Below, piece after piece: positions 5,858 to 6,315 of a stretch of DNA of 6,315 bases. The DNA is from CAVXYC01 sp046154735. Its GTDB lineage: Bacteria > Chloroflexota > UBA6077 > JACCZL01. The position numbers and the translations under genes are program-made. The DNA lies in the NCBI GenBank assembly GCA_046154735.1, contig JBJXFJ010000022.1, forward strand, positions 1 through 6,315. The letters are read 5' to 3'. The notes under the pieces are model-generated. The model made no database searches, had not been told where the DNA came from, and saw only the letters and a list, made by a program, of their open reading frames with translations. Numbering within the stretch: position 1 is the stretch's first letter; every line of letters starts with the position of its first letter.

Positions 5858-6315
5858 ATGGCAACGATTGTTGGTGGCTTTGCCTCCTCCCACACTCCCC
5901 TCATGAGTCTCCCGGGCGAAGATTGGGCGAAGCGGGCGGATGACGACACCCGGAACCGTGAGCTCATCCGCCCAAGTGATGGCGCCCATGTGACGTATGA
6001 CGAGCTCCTCGCCACCGCTGACCCGAACATCCGGAAAGAGCACATTCATGAGGAGGTGTTCATCCGTAAGTACGAATCGATCCAGCGCGGGCTAAATCAG
6101 CTCGAGGAAACATTTCCGCAGGTGGATCCAGACGTCGTTGTGATGTTCGGTGACGATCAAAACGAGCTTTTCTATTTTGATAACTACCCGTCCATTAACG
6201 TCTACTGGGGAGACACGATCACCCACTATCCACGCGTGAATAATCGAGAGAACTTGACGGCCGCAACGAGTATTGCCGCGTCGGTCTATGGGACGGACAT
6301 TATCGAGTATCCCGT
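5858..6315 (+). CDS. Class III extradiol ring-cleavage dioxygenase, LigB type (3' end cut by window)
   Basis: Predicted cytoplasmic non-haem Fe(II) enzyme that opens a catechol-like ring next to the hydroxyl pair, using O2, in aromatic catabolism. The first 152 codons are present; the rest lies past the edge. The N-terminus IVGGFASSHTPLM carries H12, which matches the first iron-ligand histidine of LigB. H62 or H64 (in KEHIHEE) would match the second. VVVMFGDDQNELF (93-105) is the conserved core strand, with DDQNE where many relatives have a histidine. The glutamate ligand and the catalytic histidine expected further on are outside the window. The start is fixed by a strong GGAGGT site. The substrate (protocatechuate, gallate or another catechol) cannot be told from this part. 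It follows the secreted protein on the same strand after 227 bases, probably as its own transcription unit. Confidence 0.88.
   Translation, partial: MATIVGGFASSHTPLMSLPGEDWAKRADDDTRNRELIRPSDGAHVTYDELLATADPNIRKEHIHEEVFIRKYESIQRGLNQLEETFPQVDPDVVVMFGDDQNELFYFDNYPSINVYWGDTITHYPRVNNRENLTAATSIAASVYGTDIIEYP

Overview
The window reads as a stretch of bacterial chromosome with moderately high GC (judged by eye) and ordinary Shine-Dalgarno-type gene starts. It holds three complete genes and one gene cut by the right edge. I see no rRNA, tRNA, CRISPR array, insertion sequence or phage gene. The host cannot be fixed from the sequence. The style of the glycoside hydrolase and of the LigB-type dioxygenase would fit Chloroflexota or a similar environmental lineage, but that is a weak inference.

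Layout. Positions 88-2889 (minus strand) encode a 933-residue membrane protein. It joins a processive, cellulose-synthase-like family 2 glycosyltransferase (GT2) to a C-terminal glycoside hydrolase domain of the GH26 (beta-mannanase-like) type. A gene-free stretch of about 710 bases follows (2890-3599), carrying several inverted repeats. Rightward from there come a secreted stand-alone GH26-like enzyme (3600-4640), a secreted two-domain protein of unknown function with a Pro/Ser/Thr-rich linker (4758-5630), a 227-base gap with candidate promoter elements, and the start of a class III extradiol dioxygenase of the LigB type (5858 to the edge).

How the genes may work together. The GT2-GH26 fusion and the secreted GH26-like enzyme carry homologous hydrolase modules, and both keep the presumed catalytic glutamate pair. 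They are transcribed away from each other from one intergenic region. The simplest reading is a small surface or exopolysaccharide locus. The membrane synthase polymerises and exports a beta-linked glycan, its tethered outer domain trims or edits the chain as it emerges, and the free enzyme releases or remodels it. This is analogous in logic to BcsA plus the separate hydrolase BcsZ, but here synthase and hydrolase are one polypeptide. The unknown secreted protein may be an accessory to this set. The dioxygenase looks like the start of an unrelated aromatic-catabolism unit. The glycan is unknown; mannan-like or glucan-like polymers are the first guesses.
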